Notes under the pieces: model-generated
Seen by the model: only the letters and a program-made list of their open reading frames with translations
What the model was told of the DNA's origin: nothing
The model's database searches: none
Source: Planoprotostelium fungivorum
Lineage: Eukaryota > Evosea > Variosea > Cavosteliida > Cavosteliaceae
Direction: 5' to 3'
DNA: 64,000 nt
Assembly (NCBI GenBank): GCA_003024175.1
Contig: MDYQ01000066.1
Coordinates: forward strand, 1-64,000
Shown here: piece after piece, positions 59,389 to 64,000 of the stretch
How positions within the stretch are numbered: position 1 is the stretch's first letter
How the letters are laid out: the number at the start of each line of letters is the position of its first letter
Program-made: the position numbers and the translations under genes

Positions 59389-62300
59389 ATGAAGGGAGCA
59401 TCTCTTCTCTCCTTCTTTCTTCTTTTCTGGGGTGAGACTCATCGTTTAGATCCTCGTTTTGCATCTTCCGATGTTCATTTTGTTAACATGAAACAGCCGT
59501 CTCCTGCGCGAGGGGACAGAACGTCTCGGCGATTCTCGATGTCCACTTCACGGCCACCTCTTTGAACAATGAGCCCCTGACTCATGAAGAGCTCCAGTTT
59601 CTTACAGTCGATGGCATTGTTCTCTTCGAGTTAACGAATGACACTACGAATTTCTACTACCTGAACCACACCCATCAGATCGAGAACGTCTATGGGAAGA
59701 TCAACATCACCGACGAGCAGCCCACTCTCGACCGACGTGTAGCCCATCTGATGGCGACTCCAAATGCCCTCTTCGAAAAGTTTGAGGGAGTGCAAGTATT
59801 GAACATCTGGAAGCCAGAAGATCAAGAGCCAATGGTGCCCACCAGTGATCTCGTCGATGTGAGCTCGGCCCTCCATCCTACTCTTCGAATCCTTCTCACG
59901 ATTGTAGATGTGGAACGTCAAGATCGATCAGAAGAACAACAGCTACTTGAGTGAAAAGGATTACGTCCGCCTCTTCACCCATTACCTGAACCAAAGCATC
60001 TTCTTCAATGTCACGACCCACATTACCCTTCAATCGGATACCACAGTTCAGCTTCAGATGAACATCAGCCAGTTGTCTCATCCCTGGAGAGATACCCCCA
60101 TCTCCAACAACATCACCTTCCGATCTTACGAGCAGTGGAATGCCGCCAGCATCGACCTCGGCTTCCCCAACAACCTCGAAGATGTGACGATGTGGAGGGT
60201 TGGCGAGAGCGATCATTACCATCCGGTGAGACATCTCTCTTCAAACGAAACTGATGCGAAACAGTCCGAGCAGATCATCTCCGTTCGCTTCAGCGTCGAC
60301 AGCCCTCACTACAACCAGCCGAAAGATTTCTTGCCCATCTTCCAGCAGATCGCCAGTGCTTTTCCAGTGACCGTCGAGTACGATGACGTAGACCCCACGG
60401 GAACCACCACACAGACACCCCCTACTTGGGAGCCCACCTACAGCACTGTGGGTCACATCTTGTCCCGTTCATCATCTCACTCGTGATCAGATCGCTCCTC
60501 CCACCCACACCTCCACCGAGGGTAGCACCACTGGGACCATTTCCTCTGCACAGACAACCACTCACACTGAGAGCGCCATCACCGATTCCAGTGTCACTCA
60601 AGAGTCCACTACTACTGGTAGCCAAGAGCCCACTACTGGTAGTCAAGAGTCCACTACCACTACAACTGGCAGTCAAGAGTCTACTACTGGCAGCCAAGAG
60701 CCCAGTACTGGCAGCCAAGAGTCCACTACCACTACAACTGGCAGCCAAGAGTCTACTACTGGCAGCCAAGAGTCTACTACTGGCAGCCAAGAGTCTACTA
60801 CTGGCAGCCAAGAGCCCACGACCACGAGCCCCATCGTCACTTCGGCCTTCAGGACCCTCAGCAAGAGGGGATCCACCTCCGAGTTGGTCATCAACTTGAG
60901 AATCACCGGTGAAGCCGAGGACATTGGCAACGCCATCAGCATGCTCAGTCTCGCTTGCTCGAATCAACTCTCAGGACAATTCGATGCCTTCAACGAGGGA
61001 AGAAACAACGTCACAGACCAACTGCCCAACATCTTGGTCTACCACTTCTGGCCCGCCGGCGTCGTCGAGCCCAACGTCATGTACACTACAACGGTGAGCT
61101 GATCGATACGCCAACAATAATTAACCGTGGTACAGGAAGTTCAGACTCACTTTTACTACCCCGGTACGATGAGATACGAGGGAAGCTTCCTACCCCTCTT
61201 TGATCACGTGACCCCCCGTGCCAGTCTGGTCAGCATGAACATCACCTCTTACGATGGACAAGAGTATTTCTCCGTCGCGACGAACGCTTCGTACTGGAGC
61301 TTCAGAGCCACTCTGACCATCCACGGTGTCTTCAAGGTCCCCCAGGCCGTCTACAACGATCTCGTCTACGCCGCCTACGCTCAAAAGTCTGGCAGAGATG
61401 CGTTCAACACCCCCGGTAGCACTCTTCCCAACGTCACCGTCATTCACTTTTACGAGGGAAACACCGAACCTTTAGAGGACGGATCTGCGGTATCTCAGGT
61501 GAACCATCTTCTTTGTCTCCTCCTCTTCTATGTCTTCTCCTCTTCCATACATCAAGATCGTCTCTGACTTGCGTCAGGTGTGGTACGCACAATTCAGATA
61601 TGAATTCCCCTCGGGTGATCAGCCTTACGCCGGACAATTTGTCCGTATCTACCAGGCCGTCGCGGGTCCTAACGTCACCGTGACTCTCATCAACGTGGAG
61701 GACGACATCACCCAGCCTCTAGTCAACCACACCGAGTACACCGTCACTCTCAGCCTAAACATCTCCGGTATCGTAACACCCTACGGCCTCGACTACGTCA
61801 ACGAGACCATGAAGAGAGTCGCGAGATCCATCCGTAACCCAGACATCAGCCTGTGGAACTACTGGTCGAGAAATTTCAGCTTGCCCGAGATCTTCCCCGT
61901 CGACGTGTGGCTCAACATTTCCGCCCCTCCCACCCAAGTTCGTCTCTCTCTCACATTTCGACATCCTCTGACTGTCCTCTGCAGCTTCTCAACGTCAGAT
62001 TGGCTTACAACTCTTCTGATCCCAACCCTGAACCTTTTGACTTCTCCGAACTGTTCCGCCACGCTTCGAATTCCACGCGTTACGTCACCGTCTACCAGTC
62101 TGGCCGCACGAGCGACTACATCTTACCTTACCCTCCCAACAGTGACATGTACGTCCACAACTACACCATCCTCCTCTCTGTAATGGGCAACCACGCCGAG
62201 GACGTTGAAACCGTGTCGGCAGACTTGATTCGCGCCGCTCAGGAAAAGTCGGATGTCTTTAACGGGCAGTGGAACCACCGGGCGAACAACGGTACCGATC

Positions 62301-63585
62301 TTCCCAACATCACCGTGGCCAGCATCTGGAGGGCAGGCTATCTCGAAGTCACTCCCAATTCCACCCAGATCCAACAGGTGAGTCCCAAATCCGTTCGGTC
62401 ACGTGACCCTCCCAGACCTACAAGATGAGGTTCATCTATACGACCGGAGACGACAGCGAGAACATCACGGCCAACGATTACCTTCCCCTATTCAACAAGG
62501 TCATGGGCTTCAACTTGGTTCAGATCCACGCCGCAGCTCCTTCCACAGAAAATGTCACGGTCCAACCCTCCACGACGAAGCACTTGATGGATCACGATGC
62601 CGTCGTCACCTTCGACGTCAGAGGCATTCAAGATTGGACGGGAATCAACACGGTCTGCCTCGGTCTCAGCCGCCTCCAAACGTACGTTGACAACAACACC
62701 CTGTGGGACGGTTTGGTCGATCAGTACAAGCTCGAGTTCTTCGACGCCGTTCACGTGTGGAGCGCCAACGAGGCCGAGCCACTCTACCACCCCAGGCAGT
62801 TTGTCCTCTTTTCCTTCAGTGGAAACGTCACCGAAGAACAACTGACCCGAATCGTGGTGGGAGCCCTCCAGCTGAGCGACGACCAATTCGACATCGAGTC
62901 TTTCGTTCCCGCCTCGCGTAAACGTGCGGAAGGGTCGGCCGTGGGTCTCTTCCAGTCGGGTGTGGCAGGTGCCGACCCCGCAGTCAACAAGGAGAGCTTC
63001 GTTCAGGCTGCCAAGGACAACAAGTTTGCCACTTACGCTCAGGAGCACAACATGCCCGCCGTCAGTGTCACACCAGCAGGTTCAGCCTCTACTACCGAGC
63101 AGCCCACCACTCAACCTCCCACACAGCCAATCACTTCCTCAACCACTTCCACTGTTCAGTCAACCACTTCCTCGACAACTTCCACTGTTCAGTCAACCAC
63201 TTCTTCAACCACTTCCACTGTTCAGTCAACCACTTCCACGCATTCGAGCGGAGAATCATCCTCCACACAGGATCTACCTACCGAGCAGCCTACCACTCAG
63301 CCTCCCACACAGCCAACTGAGCAGCCTCCCACACAGCCAACTGAGCAGCCCACCACACAGCCAACTGAGCAGCCTACCGAGCAGCCCACGACACAGCCTC
63401 AGCCCACAAACTCTCAGGACGAGCCCCACGGCCTCAGACCCGGACAGAAGGCCGGAATCGTCATCGGAGTGCTGCTGGGAGTGGCCATTGTGGGAGCAGC
63501 CATCTACCTCTTCGTCATGCACAGAAGGAAGAAGGCCTCCGAGGAATATGACAGACTGATGGACAATCCATACAATAAGCTCTGA
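59389..63585 (+). CDS. Large modular type I surface protein B, paralogue of A
   Basis: Signal peptide MKGASLLSFFLLFWAVSCAR, split by an intron at the same place and phase as in A. Modules correspond to A in order: first module ending LNIWKPEDQEP; second with QLSHPWRDTPISNN (A has QLSYPWRDTPIS); third interrupted by a Ser/Thr repeat and ending YHFWPAGVVEP; then QTHFYYPGTMRYEG, AQFRYEFPSGD, LLNVRLAYNSSD and YKMRFIYTTGDD. The counterparts of the two modules before the last in A are missing, and the last module follows directly in the same exon (HPRQFVLFSFSGNVTEEQ). The stalk is longer than in A, with TSSTTSTVQST repeats. The transmembrane helix and tail (YDRLMDNPYNKL) nearly match A. Same likely surface role; the pair is a tandem duplication. 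Confidence 0.8.
60602..60822 (+). repeat. TTGSQES minisatellite inside gene B
   Basis: About nine copies of a 21-nt unit coding TTGSQES/TTGSQEP, some expanded by TTT, within an exon of gene B. Copies near the 3' side are identical (ACTACTGGCAGCCAAGAGTC), which points to recent copy-number change. Confidence 0.9.
63136..63238 (+). repeat. 33-nt stalk repeat in gene B
   Basis: Three near-identical copies of a 33-nt unit coding TSSTTSTVQST lie between two PTTQP blocks. Gene A has no equivalent, so this expansion arose after the duplication or was lost from A. Confidence 0.85.
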
Positions 63586-63898
63586 AGAATCTGAACGAGC
63601 GGAATAAACTCTGTGATAATGAGATCATCCCGCGTGATAAGACCGTGGAGCTTAATGCGATGAATATCGGTTTCGGTTGCATGGTTGGCGTGCCATCTGT
63701 CGTGTCTGTTTGTGTTAAAAGCAGATCCAACCCGCGAGATAGAAAAGAACGGGCGAGCTCAAAAAAAATTCGGTCTCTTATTGGATTAAGGATGGGGCAA
63801 AGGGGTTCATTTGCCCGCTGATAGGGTAGTCTAATCTGGGTGTTTCAAAGTTTGTACGCTTCGACGGAATTCGAGCAAATAAGGGAAGGGCTGGTACG
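63586..63898. other. Intergenic, no gene seen
   Basis: 3' region of gene B (AATAAACTCTGT, as behind gene A) and upstream region of the last gene. Short A-run near 63760. Nothing else can be supported. Confidence 0.45.
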
Positions 63899-64000
63899 AT
63901 GAGGACATCTGTCTGTGTACTTCTGTTATGGACGGTGCACACGATTTGGGCAGCATGTGACATCTCTGTGTCGACTCTTGATCAACTCAAGAATGGTGGG
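63899..64000 (+). CDS. Secreted protein, 5' end only
   Basis: ATG at 63899 opens MRTSVCVLLLWTVHTIWAAC, a good signal peptide, then DISVSTLDQLKNGG to the edge of the window. Too little is visible to name the family. It follows the two surface-protein genes in the same orientation. Confidence 0.55.
   Translation, partial: MRTSVCVLLLWTVHTIWAACDISVSTLDQLKNGG

Noticed and set aside
1-64000. Transposons, LTR elements, tRNA genes or CRISPR arrays
   Set aside because: No reverse transcriptase, transposase or integrase sequence, no terminal repeats, no tRNA-like T-loop in a foldable context and no spaced repeats were found.

Overview
This is a gene-dense stretch of nuclear DNA from a unicellular eukaryote. 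Roughly 33 protein genes sit on both strands. They are split by many short introns (mostly about 35-75 nt, usually opening GTGAG or GTGAT and closing CAG or TAG), with intergenic gaps often under 300 nt and AATAAA close behind many stops. The gene content fits an amoebozoan best: a MrfA-like membrane-tethered Ndt80/S74 factor, a cohesin loader with a PHD finger, a metacaspase and a full spliceosomal, ESCRT, SAGA and APC/C gene set. A secreted beta-1,3-glucanase-like GH5 enzyme, an alpha-fucosidase and large surface proteins would suit a phagotroph that eats microbes, perhaps a protosteloid amoeba. The phylum is an inference; no rRNA other than 5S is present.

Left third (1-21,300): 3' part of mitochondrial succinyl-CoA:3-ketoacid CoA transferase, a MrfA-like transcription factor, splicing factor PRPF6, ribosomal protein eS26, SAGA DUB-module subunit Sgf11/ATXN7L3, a DUF4139-like protein, glutamate dehydrogenase, a UDP-glycosyltransferase, the KDEL receptor, and the long SCC2/NIPBL gene.

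Middle (21,300-45,100): small hypothetical genes, CHMP5/VPS60, GH5 glucanase, a single 5S rRNA gene on its own between protein genes, a short-chain dehydrogenase, a PICH/ERCC6L-type SNF2 translocase, an unrecognised conserved-looking gene, a CS-SH3-SH3-glutaminase-fold fusion whose catalytic residues are gone, a coiled-coil protein, ribosomal protein eL36, a 57-residue APC13 gene, ADAL-type AMP/adenosine deaminase and an AKR7-like reductase.

Right third (45,100-64,000): a mucin-like secreted protein, GH29 fucosidase, metacaspase, a proline-rich coiled-coil protein with repeated ISLSDLL-type motifs, a mitochondrial rhodanese, then two tandem large type I membrane proteins (A, 54,882-59,118; B, 59,389-63,585). 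These are built from repeated extracellular modules, largely one per exon, and have nearly identical juxtamembrane and cytoplasmic ends. A further secreted protein starts at the right edge.

Themes across the window: introns share internal words (GTTGTAGA/TCTACAAC and TGATGACGTCATCA palindromes), suggesting recent intron copying or a shared splicing signal; E2F-like sites sit just upstream of the cell-cycle genes SCC2, APC13 and PICH. The best candidates for undescribed biology are the module-per-exon receptor pair and the pseudo-glutaminase scaffold. Exon boundaries were placed by eye from frame and splice signals, so spans of multi-exon genes are outer limits of the coding region.
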